In this document: piece by piece, positions 6,642 through 14,548 of the stretch
Layout of the letters: the number at the start of each line of letters is the position of its first letter
Numbering within the stretch: position 1 is the stretch's first letter
Assembly (NCBI GenBank): GCA_021793535.1
Contig: JAJYSO010000007.1
Span: 1-17,574 of the forward strand
DNA length: 17,574 nucleotides
Reading direction: 5' to 3'
From: Bacteroidota bacterium
Lineage (GTDB): Bacteria; Bacteroidota; Bacteroidia; Flavobacteriales; Flavobacteriaceae
Notes under the pieces: model-generated
Seen by the model: the letters and a program-made list of their open reading frames with translations, nothing else
Told to the model about the DNA's origin: nothing
Databases searched by the model: none
Made by a program: the position numbers and the translations under genes

Positions 6642-7619
6642 CTATTCGTTCTCCTCAGAATTTCCATGGCCTCTGGATCTACGGGACTTAGGTTTTTCCT
6701 TTTTCGCCATGTTCGCTTTGCGCATTTCTTCTCCGATTTGATTGCTGGCGATAAAAGAGGTGGTCATGGTATTTAACCTTTCGCTGGCCGCTTGTGGCGA
6801 GTTGGGCATGAGGATCAAGTTGCTATTGGTTTCTTCTCCAACGGCTTGAAGGGTATCGTAATGTTGGGTAACCACGATTAGAGCAGAGGCTTCCTGGGAG
6901 TTTATTCCCACCGTATTGAGTACTTCTACACTATCGACTAATCCTTGGGCAATTTCCCGGCGCTGATCAGCAATACCTTGTCCTTGCAGGCGTTTGCTTT
7001 CTGCCTCTGCATTGGCTTTGGCTACGATACGTATTCGCTCTGATTCTCCTTCGTGTTTTGCGGCAACCTCTTCGCGCTGCGCTGCGTTGATACGGTTCAT
7101 GGCTCGCTTTACTTCCGGATCGGGATCGATATCTGTCACTAAGGTCTTGATGATGTCGTAGCCGTAGTCCAACATGGCATCGTTCAGTTCTGCTTTTACG
7201 GCCACAGCGATGCTATTTTTTTTCTCGAATACATCGTCTAATTTCATTTTGGGGACTTCAGCCCTGACCACGTCAAATACGTAAGAAGTGATCTGCTCCT
7301 GATGGCTTTGAAGTTTATAAAAAGCGTTATAAATGCTTTCGGTCATTACTTTATATTGTACGGAAACCCTTAATTTGACAAAAACATCATCCTTTGTTTT
7401 GGTTTCGATCATCACATCTAATTGTTGAACTTTAAGGTTGACCCGTCCAACGATTTTGTCGATGATGGGGATTTTGAAATGCAACCCGGATTGCCGGATA
7501 GCTACAAATTGTCCGAAGCGTTCAATAATAGCTGCCGACTGTTGTTTTACGGTGAAAAATGCCGGCAAAACAAAGACAAAAAGAATGACGACTATAATGA
7601 TTATTGACGTTAAATCCAT
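6642..7619 (-). CDS. SPFH/band-7 (stomatin-prohibitin-like) membrane protein
   Basis: A 325-residue protein with one N-terminal membrane segment (about 4-23, very rich in Ile/Val/Phe), an SPFH domain (about 24-190; VKQQSAAIIERFGQF, SGLHFKIPIIDKI, VTDIDPDPEVKRAMN) and an alanine/glutamate-rich coiled-coil stretch (about 180-235; AAQREEVAAKHEGESERIRI). The tail is strongly charged (about 300-325, KKEKPKSRRSRGHGNSEENE). SPFH proteins form large cage- or ring-like membrane oligomers that organise membrane microdomains and often act on membrane proteases. This one resembles the stomatin/HIR branch more than HflK or HflC. No NfeD-type partner or HflB gene is adjacent, so its client is unknown. The gene is alone: a TATTTTTG element lies 36 bp upstream, and 149 bp separate its stop from mnmH. 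Confidence 0.87.
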   Translation of the reverse strand: MDLTSIIIIVVILFVFVLPAFFTVKQQSAAIIERFGQFVAIRQSGLHFKIPIIDKIVGRVNLKVQQLDVMIETKTKDDVFVKLRVSVQYKVMTESIYNAFYKLQSHQEQITSYVFDVVRAEVPKMKLDDVFEKKNSIAVAVKAELNDAMLDYGYDIIKTLVTDIDPDPEVKRAMNRINAAQREEVAAKHEGESERIRIVAKANAEAESKRLQGQGIADQRREIAQGLVDSVEVLNTVGINSQEASALIVVTQHYDTLQAVGEETNSNLILMPNSPQAASERLNTMTTSFIASNQIGEEMRKANMAKKEKPKSRRSRGHGNSEENE

Positions 7620-7655
7620 GTTTTGATTTTTAGGGAGTTAAGGTTGACCAAGATA

Positions 7656-7663
7656 CAAAAATA
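7656..7663 (-). promoter_or_regulatory. Putative SPFH gene promoter, -7 element
   Basis: TATTTTTG on the minus strand fits TAnnTTTG, 36 bp before the ATG at 7619. No -33 match at normal spacing, so this is a moderate call. Confidence 0.4.
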
Positions 7664-7702
7664 ATCCCGTTGTTTCTTTCTCCTTTCTCCAAGTTTTCTG
7701 GT

Positions 7703-7734
7703 TTTGACGAGAAGGAGAGAATGCCGTACATTTG
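7703..7734 (+). promoter_or_regulatory. Nuclease gene promoter
   Basis: TTTG (7703-7706), a 20-bp spacer and TACATTTG (7727-7734) match both boxes of the Bacteroidota promoter. The -7 box ends 30 bp before the nuclease ATG at 7765. It lies in the 145-bp divergent gap shared with the SPFH gene. Confidence 0.6.
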
Positions 7735-7764
7735 ATTACTTGAATAACGGCCACAGAATGCGAT

Positions 7765-8295
7765 ATGCTTTTTAAACCTCATTTTCTTTTTTGGATCTTT
7801 GTCCTGTTATGGAGTGCCATTGGACAGGCCCAGATCACAAGTAATACCTCTGCACAAAAGTCGATCAGTCGGCTGGACACTCTTGAGATTCGTGCTAAGA
7901 TTATTCGAGTGATCGATGGAGATACTGCAGAAATGATGTATCATGACCTGTTTTTAAAGGTGCGTTTGGATCATATCGATGCCCCAGAAATCAGAGGGGG
8001 TCAAGCCTATGGAAGGGCTGCAGGCCAATACCTTAGAAGACGTATAGAGGGTGAAGAGGTGCTGCTGAAAGGACAACGAAAATTGGATGGGTTCGGTCGT
8101 TTTCTGGCTACTGTATATACCCTTGAAGGGTTGAACATCAATAAAGAAATGGTGAAAAACGGCTATGCTTGGCACTTTTCCCAATACTCCAAAGATACCA
8201 CTTATAGGGACTTAGAAGCGCAAGCGAAACAGCACAAGCGGGGGTTGTGGAAAGAAAAATCCCCTGTGGCTCCATGGACGTTTAGAAAACGGTAA
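7765..8295 (+). CDS. Secreted staphylococcal-nuclease-like (thermonuclease) protein
   Basis: A 176-residue protein with a signal peptide (about 1-22, basic start then FLFWIFVLLWSAIGQA, ending in an AQ cut site) and one SNase domain (about 42-170). The calcium-binding and catalytic residues of staphylococcal nuclease are all recognisable: Asp51 and Asp53 in VIDGDT, Arg67 in VRLDHIDAPE with Asp72 and Glu75, and Arg112 in DGFGRFLATVY. The enzyme should cut DNA and RNA outside the cytoplasm in a calcium-dependent way, for nutrient phosphate or clearance of extracellular DNA. No lipobox or T9SS C-terminal domain is seen. It has its own promoter and is not in an operon. Its stop lies 7 nt from the stop of the convergent acyl-CoA dehydrogenase gene. 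Starts upstream are out of frame. Confidence 0.9.
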   Translation: MLFKPHFLFWIFVLLWSAIGQAQITSNTSAQKSISRLDTLEIRAKIIRVIDGDTAEMMYHDLFLKVRLDHIDAPEIRGGQAYGRAAGQYLRRRIEGEEVLLKGQRKLDGFGRFLATVYTLEGLNINKEMVKNGYAWHFSQYSKDTTYRDLEAQAKQHKRGLWKEKSPVAPWTFRKR

Positions 8296-8302
8296 GCGTG
8301 TT

Positions 8303-9667
8303 TTAGTTTACAAAGGCGCTATATCCGGTAATTGCCCGCCCTACGATCATGGTGTTAATCTCTTTAGTGCCTTCGTAGCTGTAGATGGCTTCGGCATCGG
8401 CCACAAATCTGGCCACATCATATTCTAGGAGAATACCATTTCCCCCCATGACTTCTCTGGCCCTGCTCACGATATCGCGCATTCGCATGGTACAATATAC
8501 TTTGGCTAATGAAGCATGCTCATCAGTTAAAATCTCTTCGTCCTGCATCTCTGAAAGGCGATAAACTAGGGTTTGCATGGCCGTAAGGTTGGAGAACATT
8601 TCCACCAAGTGATTCTGAATGAGCTGATAGGCAGCGATGGGACGCCCGAATTGCTCTCGTTTTTTGGTGTATTTAAGGGCGCTTTCATATGCTCCTCTGG
8701 ATAAGCCTACGGCGATCCACGCCACTCCAGCCCGGGTCATTCGGAGTACACGAGCAGTATCTTTAAAAGAATTGGCGTGTTGTAAACGATCGTTTTCGGG
8801 CACTTTGCAGTCCTTTAAAGTAATCAAGGCATTTTGAACGGTGCGCAGAGCCATTTTTCCTTTGATACGCTCCGCCTTAAAACCTGGATTTTCTTTCTTG
8901 ACCAAAAAACCTTTGACGTGACCCGAATCCAAGTCTCTTGCCCAAATAATGATAACATCGGCAAAAGTGGCATTTCCAATCCATTTTTTTTGACCATTGA
9001 GCACCCAGTTTTCCCCGTCGAATTTACAGGTTGTTTTCATACCTTGTGAGACATCGGATCCACCGTCAGGTTCGGTAAGCCCGAAGGCACCAATTTTTTC
9101 TAATTTTTGCATCTCAGGTAACCATTCTTGTTTTTGGGTTTCACTGCCCAATAAATAGATCGAGCCCATGGCTAGCCCGCTATGCACGCCAAAGAAAGTT
9201 GTGATGGAGGCATCCACTCGAGCCATTTCTTGTGTTAAAATGCCTTCCATGACGTTGCTTAGGTGGGGACACCCATACCCTTGGTAGGTCATTCCGGCAA
9301 TCCCCAAGGTTTTAAATTTATCGATCACTTGCATGGGGAATTCAGCGGTATACCAACTCTTGTTGGCCAAAGGGCGGATCTCGGTTTCCATAAAATTGCG
9401 AACCTTCATTTGAAGCGCACGCTCTTCTTTACTGAGTTTGGTTTCGAGTTTATAGAAATCGGCATCGATTGGCGGAAGGTGATGCTGCCCCTTTTTTCCT
9501 TTGGATTGTACAAGCTTCATTAAGCCTTTGAGCTGACGTTCGTCCAAGTCGCCAAGAGCATTCATGGCTTTTGCCAAATCGATTTTTTGGTTGATAGCGG
9601 CCAATTTATCAAGATCAATTGAACGCAAAAGGTTAAGGGTATTTTTGAGTTTTCCGAATATAGGCAT
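8303..9667 (-). CDS. Acyl-CoA dehydrogenase, glutaryl-CoA dehydrogenase/ACX4-like, with N-terminal extension
   Basis: A flavoprotein of the acyl-CoA dehydrogenase family that introduces an alpha-beta double bond into an acyl-CoA. At 454 residues it is about 60 longer than typical members; the core starts near residue 75 (DFYKLETKLSKEER). Seen in order: ARVDASITTFFGVHSGLAMG, the FAD/substrate motif GLTEPDGGSD (about 197-206), KKWIGN, REQFGRPIAAYQLIQ, MGGNGI, and the C-terminal YEGTKEIN carrying the expected catalytic base Glu432. The tail SYEGTKEINTMIVGRAITG resembles glutaryl-CoA dehydrogenase and plant ACX4 rather than medium- or short-chain enzymes, but the substrate cannot be fixed from sequence. 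Residues about 1-74 are predicted helical and charged, not a signal peptide. It stands alone, with no electron-transfer flavoprotein or other beta-oxidation gene adjacent. Confidence 0.9.
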   Translation of the reverse strand: MPIFGKLKNTLNLLRSIDLDKLAAINQKIDLAKAMNALGDLDERQLKGLMKLVQSKGKKGQHHLPPIDADFYKLETKLSKEERALQMKVRNFMETEIRPLANKSWYTAEFPMQVIDKFKTLGIAGMTYQGYGCPHLSNVMEGILTQEMARVDASITTFFGVHSGLAMGSIYLLGSETQKQEWLPEMQKLEKIGAFGLTEPDGGSDVSQGMKTTCKFDGENWVLNGQKKWIGNATFADVIIIWARDLDSGHVKGFLVKKENPGFKAERIKGKMALRTVQNALITLKDCKVPENDRLQHANSFKDTARVLRMTRAGVAWIAVGLSRGAYESALKYTKKREQFGRPIAAYQLIQNHLVEMFSNLTAMQTLVYRLSEMQDEEILTDEHASLAKVYCTMRMRDIVSRAREVMGGNGILLEYDVARFVADAEAIYSYEGTKEINTMIVGRAITGYSAFVN

Positions 9668-9781
9668 GCTAAGGGTTTTCTGGTTTTAAAGATGGAAGGT
9701 AGTCAATTTTATAGTTATCACGAGTTAAGGAGCCTCAAATTCTTATGTGTTTCCTCTTCGAGTATTTTGTAGACCTTGTAT

Positions 9782-9797
9782 AGGTGGAGCACCTTTT
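9782..9797 (+). repeat. Short hairpin with T-tract in the divergent spacer
   Basis: AGGTG (9782-9786), loop GAG, CACCT (9790-9794) followed by TTT. It looks like a weak plus-strand terminator, yet no plus-strand gene ends here, so its role is unclear. It lies in the 277-bp spacer between the divergent acyl-CoA dehydrogenase and S9 peptidase genes. Confidence 0.3.
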
Positions 9798-9840
9798 AAA
9801 GGGAAGATTGCAGTATAGAAAATGACCTTTTTATGCATGA

Positions 9841-9860
9841 GTAAAAATAGGTATTTTTAC
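9841..9860. repeat. Perfect AT-rich inverted repeat upstream of S9 peptidase
   Basis: gtaaaaata (9841-9849) and tatttttac (9852-9860) are exact inverted copies around GG, followed by a T-run. It lies about 85 bp before the peptidase ATG. It might be an operator or a weak hairpin; the AT content makes chance more likely than usual. Confidence 0.35.
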
Positions 9861-9944
9861 TTTTTTAAAAAACCTTATGATACCTCAAGCGTCCATCCTG
9901 TTAAAGATTTTAGTAAATTTACCCACTTTTAAAATAGAAGGACT

Positions 9945-11849
9945 ATGAAAAAAGGAGTGGCCTTTATATTAACATTCTTTACTGCGGGGATATTAATCGC
10001 ACAAAAAACTATGAAACCAGAAAATTTATGGCAGGTCGAAGAAGTGAGCTTTAGTGGCCTTACCCAGGATCAACAATATTTTTTTTATACCGTTAAAACA
10101 CCAAACCTTGAGGAAAATAAATTTGACTCGACCATTTACAAAATGCCGATAGATGGAGGAGACTCCCAGATCGTTACGACAGAGGAACTGGAAAGAGAAA
10201 AAAAGGATAAAAATCTTTCTCCCGACGGCCGCTATCTCCTTTTTCATAAAAAAGTTCAAGTCGAAGAAGTAAAAGCAAAGGATAAATATGCAGATCTGCC
10301 CAAAAGTGATGGCTATATTTTCAATGGATTGGATTATCGGCATTGGGATCATTACAACGATGGTGCCTATAATCACGTGTTTTATAAAGACAACGAGACG
10401 GGAGCAGAAACTGATATCATGCCCGGTGAACCCTACTATGCTCCTCAAGCGCCATTTGGAGGAGATGAGGACTACGTGTGGGGGCCTCAAGGCAAAAGTA
10501 TTTATTATGTAAGCAAAAAGAAGTCAGGGACAGCCTACGCCGTAAGCACCGATACCGATATTTATAAGTACGACTTAGCCACTCAGAAAACGGAAAACCT
10601 AACGCCAGATAATGAAGGTTACGATACCCACCCCCAATTTTCTCAACAAGGAGCCTTAGGGTATCTTCAAATGAAAACACCGGGTTATGAGGCAGATAAA
10701 AATGATATTGTGGTGTTAGAAAATGGTGTAAAACAAAACTTGACGGGGGATTGGGATGGAACGGTCGACAGTTTTATATGGGATCAACAAGGCAAAGTGA
10801 TTTATTTTACGGCTCCTGTTGAGGGAACGATTCAACTCTTTAGGGTAAACTATCCCGGACGTACGCGTATGGCTCCGGTGGTTGAGCAATTATCCGAAGG
10901 TCAATTTGATGTGACCGGTCTATATGCGCAGGCGGGAAATCAGCTGTTGGTGTCTCGGTCTGATATGAATGCAGCTGCCGAAATCTATACTTTTGATCTT
11001 AAAAAGAAAACTTTTGCAAAACGAACACAGGTTAATGATGCCCTCTATGCACAGTTTGACTTGCCTGAGGTTCAAAAGCGATATGTAGAGACAAAGGATG
11101 GGAACAAAATGCTCGTTTGGGTCATTTTGCCTCCTAATTTTGATGCGTCTCAGAAATACCCCACTTTACTTTATGCACAGGGGGGGCCACAATCTGCTCT
11201 TTCGCAGTTTTATTCCAGGCGCTGGAATTTTCAATTGATAGCTTCCCAAGGTTATATTGTCGTTGCGCCCAATCGCCGAGGAATGCCGGGTCATGGCGTC
11301 AAATGGAATGCAATCATTAGCGGTGATTGGGGAGGGGGAGCCATGCAAGATTATTTGGATGCTATCGATGCCTTGGCAGAGGAACCTTATGTGGATCCCG
11401 ATCGGTTAGGGGCGGTTGGAGCAAGCTTTGGTGGGTATTCCATGTTTTGGTTGGCTGGACACCATCAGGGGCGTTTCAAGACTTTTATTGCGCATGATGG
11501 CGTTTTTGATACCCGGGCGATGTATGGAACCACAGAAGAATTATTTTTTGTCAATCATGATATGGGTGGCCCCTATTGGGATCAAGCTCCTCAGGTTCAA
11601 AAATCCTATCAAGAATTTAACCCCATCAACTACGTTCAAAAATGGGATACACCAATCTTGATCATTCAGGGTGGGAAAGATTACCGGGTACCTATTGAGC
11701 AAGGGTTAGGGGCGTTTCAAGCGGCACAATTAAGAGGGATTAAGAGCAGATTACTTTATTTTCCGAGTGAAAACCATTGGGTGTTGCAGCCTCAAAATGC
11801 CCTGGCCTGGCAACGGGAATTTTTTAGTTGGCTTAAGGAAACTTTATAA
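9945..11849 (+). CDS. Secreted S9 family (prolyl oligopeptidase/DPP-like) serine peptidase
   Basis: A 634-residue exported peptidase. A signal peptide (about 1-19, MKKGVAFILTFFTAGILIAQ) is followed by a beta-propeller region (about 30-370) with WD40-like/TolB-like blades (LSPDGRYLLFHKK, TDIYKYDLATQKTENLTPD), then an alpha/beta-hydrolase domain (about 375-634). The catalytic triad is clear: Ser494 in GASFGGYS, Asp579 in GGKDYRVP and His611 in SENHW. The family cleaves short peptides, often releasing dipeptides or acting on prolyl bonds; the propeller restricts access. Location is most likely periplasmic, since neither a lipobox nor a T9SS sorting domain is seen. It probably supports peptide use. 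It is divergent from the acyl-CoA dehydrogenase gene, and 163 bp separate it from the DUF4954 gene downstream on the same strand. The ATG at 9945 places the signal peptide correctly. Confidence 0.93.
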   Translation: MKKGVAFILTFFTAGILIAQKTMKPENLWQVEEVSFSGLTQDQQYFFYTVKTPNLEENKFDSTIYKMPIDGGDSQIVTTEELEREKKDKNLSPDGRYLLFHKKVQVEEVKAKDKYADLPKSDGYIFNGLDYRHWDHYNDGAYNHVFYKDNETGAETDIMPGEPYYAPQAPFGGDEDYVWGPQGKSIYYVSKKKSGTAYAVSTDTDIYKYDLATQKTENLTPDNEGYDTHPQFSQQGALGYLQMKTPGYEADKNDIVVLENGVKQNLTGDWDGTVDSFIWDQQGKVIYFTAPVEGTIQLFRVNYPGRTRMAPVVEQLSEGQFDVTGLYAQAGNQLLVSRSDMNAAAEIYTFDLKKKTFAKRTQVNDALYAQFDLPEVQKRYVETKDGNKMLVWVILPPNFDASQKYPTLLYAQGGPQSALSQFYSRRWNFQLIASQGYIVVAPNRRGMPGHGVKWNAIISGDWGGGAMQDYLDAIDALAEEPYVDPDRLGAVGASFGGYSMFWLAGHHQGRFKTFIAHDGVFDTRAMYGTTEELFFVNHDMGGPYWDQAPQVQKSYQEFNPINYVQKWDTPILIIQGGKDYRVPIEQGLGAFQAAQLRGIKSRLLYFPSENHWVLQPQNALAWQREFFSWLKETL

Positions 11850-11878
11850 TTTTCGGCATACTATTCAAGACTCCTTGA

Positions 11879-11896
11879 CGTTGTTTTCAGGCAACG
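11879..11896 (+). terminator. Weak hairpin after S9 peptidase gene
   Basis: CGTTG (11879-11883) and CAACG (11892-11896) can pair around an 8-nt loop, 30 bp after the peptidase stop, with only a loose TTTT downstream. A poor intrinsic terminator at best. Confidence 0.25.
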
Positions 11897-12012
11897 CATT
11901 GTTTTGAGGCCAAACGAAATTTCCTCAGTAATGAAAAGTCATCCCGCTCCAAAGTACGGGTTGCAAAATGCCGGATTATTGAACGGGGAAGAGCCCCAAA
12001 AAAGAAAGTCTT

Positions 12013-14223
12013 ATGAGTCAGATGAAGAGATTACCGCTCGAAGAATTAGGATTTAACTTTATTTCCAAACGTTACATTCCCAAAGGGGCAGACGAGTATT
12101 TCATTCGGAATAAACAGCACGATGAGCTCCTTGGGAAAAGGAAGTACCGTGCTTTAAAGGCTTTGGAAATTACTATTTTGGAAGCGCAAGGGAATACGGC
12201 GGATGATTGGGCGAATGTGAAAGTGGTCCAAGGATTTAACCCATATTTGGTGAAGAATTGCAATTTTTATGGGGTGGTGCATATTGGAAAGCTCGCCTCT
12301 TGTTTTGTGTCTTTTCGGAATTTAAAAGTTCCTGTGGGGTTGTACAACAGTACGATATGTTCCAGTGCCATCGGCGATGATGTGGTGATTAAAGATGTCG
12401 GCTTTCTCGCCCACCATGTTGTCGGGAATGGGGTGATCTTGCTGAGCATAAATGAGCTGTCCATTTCTTCCGAAGCAAAGTTTGGGAACGGGATTTTAAA
12501 AGAAGAGGAGGAAGAAAAAACACGGATTTGGTTAGAAATCAGAAATGAAAACGGAGGACGGAAGGTCTTGCCCTTTGTAGGAATGCTTCCGGGAGATGCT
12601 TATTTGTGGAGTAAGTATAGAGACGATCGGGAGCTGTTGGACAGATTCGTAGAATTGACGGAACAGAAGTTCGATAAACTTCGGGGGCATTATGGAATGA
12701 TCGGTCACCAATGCGTCATTAAATATTGTAAGACCATAAAGGATGTCCATATTGGAAACCATGCGTATATCAAAGGAGCCAATAAGCTCAAGAACTTAAC
12801 CATTAACAGCTCTGACACGGAACGGACTCAGATTGGGGAGGGTTGTGAACTGGTCAATGGGATTATTGGTTATGGTTGCCGTATTTTTTACGGTGTTAAA
12901 GCGGTACGGTTTGTCATGGCTCCTCATTCGAACTTAAAGTATGGGGCCAGATTGATTAACTCTTATCTGGGAAGTAACGCTACTATTTCTTGCTGTGAGG
13001 TGTTGAACTCCTTGATCTTTTCATCTCATGAACAGCACCATAACAACTCCTTTTTATGTGCGGCGCTAGTGATGGGGCAATCGAATTTAGCTGCGGGGGC
13101 CACTATAGGTTCCAATCATAACTCCCGATCTGCTGATGGAGAATTGGTGGCCAAGAGAGGCTTCTGGCCGGGACTTTCGGTAAGCCTGAAACACAATTCT
13201 AAATTTGGCTCCTTTTCTTTGATTGCAAAAGGGGATTATCCTTATGAAATCAACTTGCCATTCCCTTTTACCTTGTTGATTCACGATTTTAGTGCTGATC
13301 GGCTGGTGGTGATGCCGGGATATTGGTTTATGTATAACATGTATGCGTTGTCTCGAAACGTGTGGAAGTTTCCTCACCGTGATCAGCGTTCAGAGAAAAT
13401 CCACCTTATCGAGTATGATTACTTGGCACCCGATACCGTTCAAGAGATGTTTGAGGCATTGCAGTATATGGAAAAATATACCGGAAGAGCATTGGCTAAA
13501 GAGCTCGGGGAGGATTTGGGAGGAGATGCGGCTGAGATTGCTCGCGGGAAAGACTTGCTTCTAAATGATCCAGAGCGCGTAAAGGCCTTAAAAATTTACA
13601 TGGAAGGCATTGAGAACTCCAGTCGTAAGGTGGAGCTGATCAAGTTGGAAAAAGCCTATCCCGTTTTTAAACGCATGATCAGTTACTATGGAATCCGAGA
13701 AATCCTTAACTCTTTTGAGCGGGGCGACATTCATTCTTTTGACCAACTTCAAGAGTCGATGCGACAAGCTAAAGATAGTATTTGGTTAAATTTTGGAGGC
13801 CAGCTAGCCACGCAGAAGGAGCTTCAACAGTTGAAAACAGACATCAAAACCGGAGCGTTGAACAGTTGGGATGCTGTCCATGAACGGTACAAAGTTTTAG
13901 GGCAGGGATATGCCCAAAAGAAACTACAGCATGCCTTGTTTTCTTTATTAAAAATAAAAAATTCTGCTGCGCAGGAATTGACCGTACCCCTTTTGCAAAG
14001 TTGGTTAGAAGAATATAAAGCAACTTTGGATTGGATGTTGGATCAGGTCAAATCCTCGCGTATAAAGGATTATCAAAACCCCTTCCGGAAAATGACTTTT
14101 GACAATGATCGGGAGATGGATGAAGTCGTCGGAAAGTATTCGGAAGATGGCTTTATCGAAGTAGTAGAGGGGCAGACGCAGGAGAACCATGCTGTAGTCG
14201 ACCGCTTTTTGAACATCCTTTAA
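12013..14223 (+). CDS. DUF4954 family protein, left-handed beta-helix (hexapeptide repeat) fold
   Basis: A 736-residue protein that I recognise as DUF4954, a family of unknown function found in Bacteroidota and some spirochaetes. Two stretches of hexapeptide-like repeats (about 82-160, e.g. STICSSAIGDDVVIKDVGFL; and about 228-385, e.g. IGEGCELVNGIIGYGCRIFYG) indicate a left-handed parallel beta-helix as in LpxA-type acyltransferases and sugar nucleotidyltransferases. They are separated by a charged insert with EEEEE (about 163-225). A His/Asn-rich pair of motifs, HEQHHNNSF (339-347) and GSNHNSRSADGE (366-377), followed by WPGLSVSLKHNS, looks like an active or metal-binding site. The C-terminal third (about 455-736) is mostly helical and rich in Lys/Glu. 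There is no signal peptide, so it is cytoplasmic. No neighbour suggests a substrate. Confidence 0.85.
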   Translation: MSQMKRLPLEELGFNFISKRYIPKGADEYFIRNKQHDELLGKRKYRALKALEITILEAQGNTADDWANVKVVQGFNPYLVKNCNFYGVVHIGKLASCFVSFRNLKVPVGLYNSTICSSAIGDDVVIKDVGFLAHHVVGNGVILLSINELSISSEAKFGNGILKEEEEEKTRIWLEIRNENGGRKVLPFVGMLPGDAYLWSKYRDDRELLDRFVELTEQKFDKLRGHYGMIGHQCVIKYCKTIKDVHIGNHAYIKGANKLKNLTINSSDTERTQIGEGCELVNGIIGYGCRIFYGVKAVRFVMAPHSNLKYGARLINSYLGSNATISCCEVLNSLIFSSHEQHHNNSFLCAALVMGQSNLAAGATIGSNHNSRSADGELVAKRGFWPGLSVSLKHNSKFGSFSLIAKGDYPYEINLPFPFTLLIHDFSADRLVVMPGYWFMYNMYALSRNVWKFPHRDQRSEKIHLIEYDYLAPDTVQEMFEALQYMEKYTGRALAKELGEDLGGDAAEIARGKDLLLNDPERVKALKIYMEGIENSSRKVELIKLEKAYPVFKRMISYYGIREILNSFERGDIHSFDQLQESMRQAKDSIWLNFGGQLATQKELQQLKTDIKTGALNSWDAVHERYKVLGQGYAQKKLQHALFSLLKIKNSAAQELTVPLLQSWLEEYKATLDWMLDQVKSSRIKDYQNPFRKMTFDNDREMDEVVGKYSEDGFIEVVEGQTQENHAVVDRFLNIL

Positions 14224-14355
14224 AAAGAACAACTCCCAGATAAAAGCTTATTGAAGATCTCCTTGGTGCCAGGTGCCCGAATCGAGTAATGGATAACGGA
14301 CAACTTGAAAAATGGTCTATTTTTTCTGTTGTAAAGGGGAGTGAAGGCATCTAAG

Positions 14356-14410
14356 TCCAAAATGTTCTATTCGGTATCTACAGGAAGAATAGAACGTACA
14401 CCTTTTTGGA
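14356..14410. repeat. Long imperfect inverted repeat upstream of receptor gene
   Basis: The inner arms gttctattc (14364-14372) and gaatagaac (14387-14395) are exact inverted copies around a 14-nt loop. The outer arms tccaaaa (14356-14362) and ttttgga (14404-14410) also pair exactly, separated from the inner stem by a 1-nt versus 8-nt bulge. Wobble and A-T pairs could extend the stem by up to four more positions. It could be an RNA structure, a transcription end for the DUF4954 mRNA, an operator, or a small mobile-element remnant. Confidence 0.55.
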
Positions 14411-14519
14411 TTTGTTCAATGAGGAATACACTTCTTAGCCGATTGTCCTCAGTCCATTATGTATTAAGTTAGAAAATCTGAGAATAAGGATTTGCGATAA
14501 CCGGTAGAACGGTCAACTT

Positions 14520-14548
14520 TTTGGTTAATCGTCAAATTAATAACATTG
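14520..14548 (+). promoter_or_regulatory. Candidate receptor-lipoprotein promoter
   Basis: TTTG (14520-14523), a 17-bp spacer and TAACATTG (14541-14548; one mismatch to TAnnTTTG), about 70 bp before the receptor ATG. The -33 box overlaps the right arm of a small imperfect inverted repeat, which could be an operator. Confidence 0.35.

Noticed and set aside
6486..6776. 96-residue plus-strand frame between the SPFH gene and mnmH
   Set aside because: It starts with TTG, overlaps both clear minus-strand genes and shows no family or signal features.
11931..12056. 41-residue frame overlapping the start of the DUF4954 gene
   Set aside because: No recognisable features, highly charged composition, and it overlaps a clear gene in another frame; likely chance.
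14153..14350. 65-residue minus-strand frame in the spacer after DUF4954
   Set aside because: It overlaps the DUF4954 3' end and has no recognisable domain or promoter.
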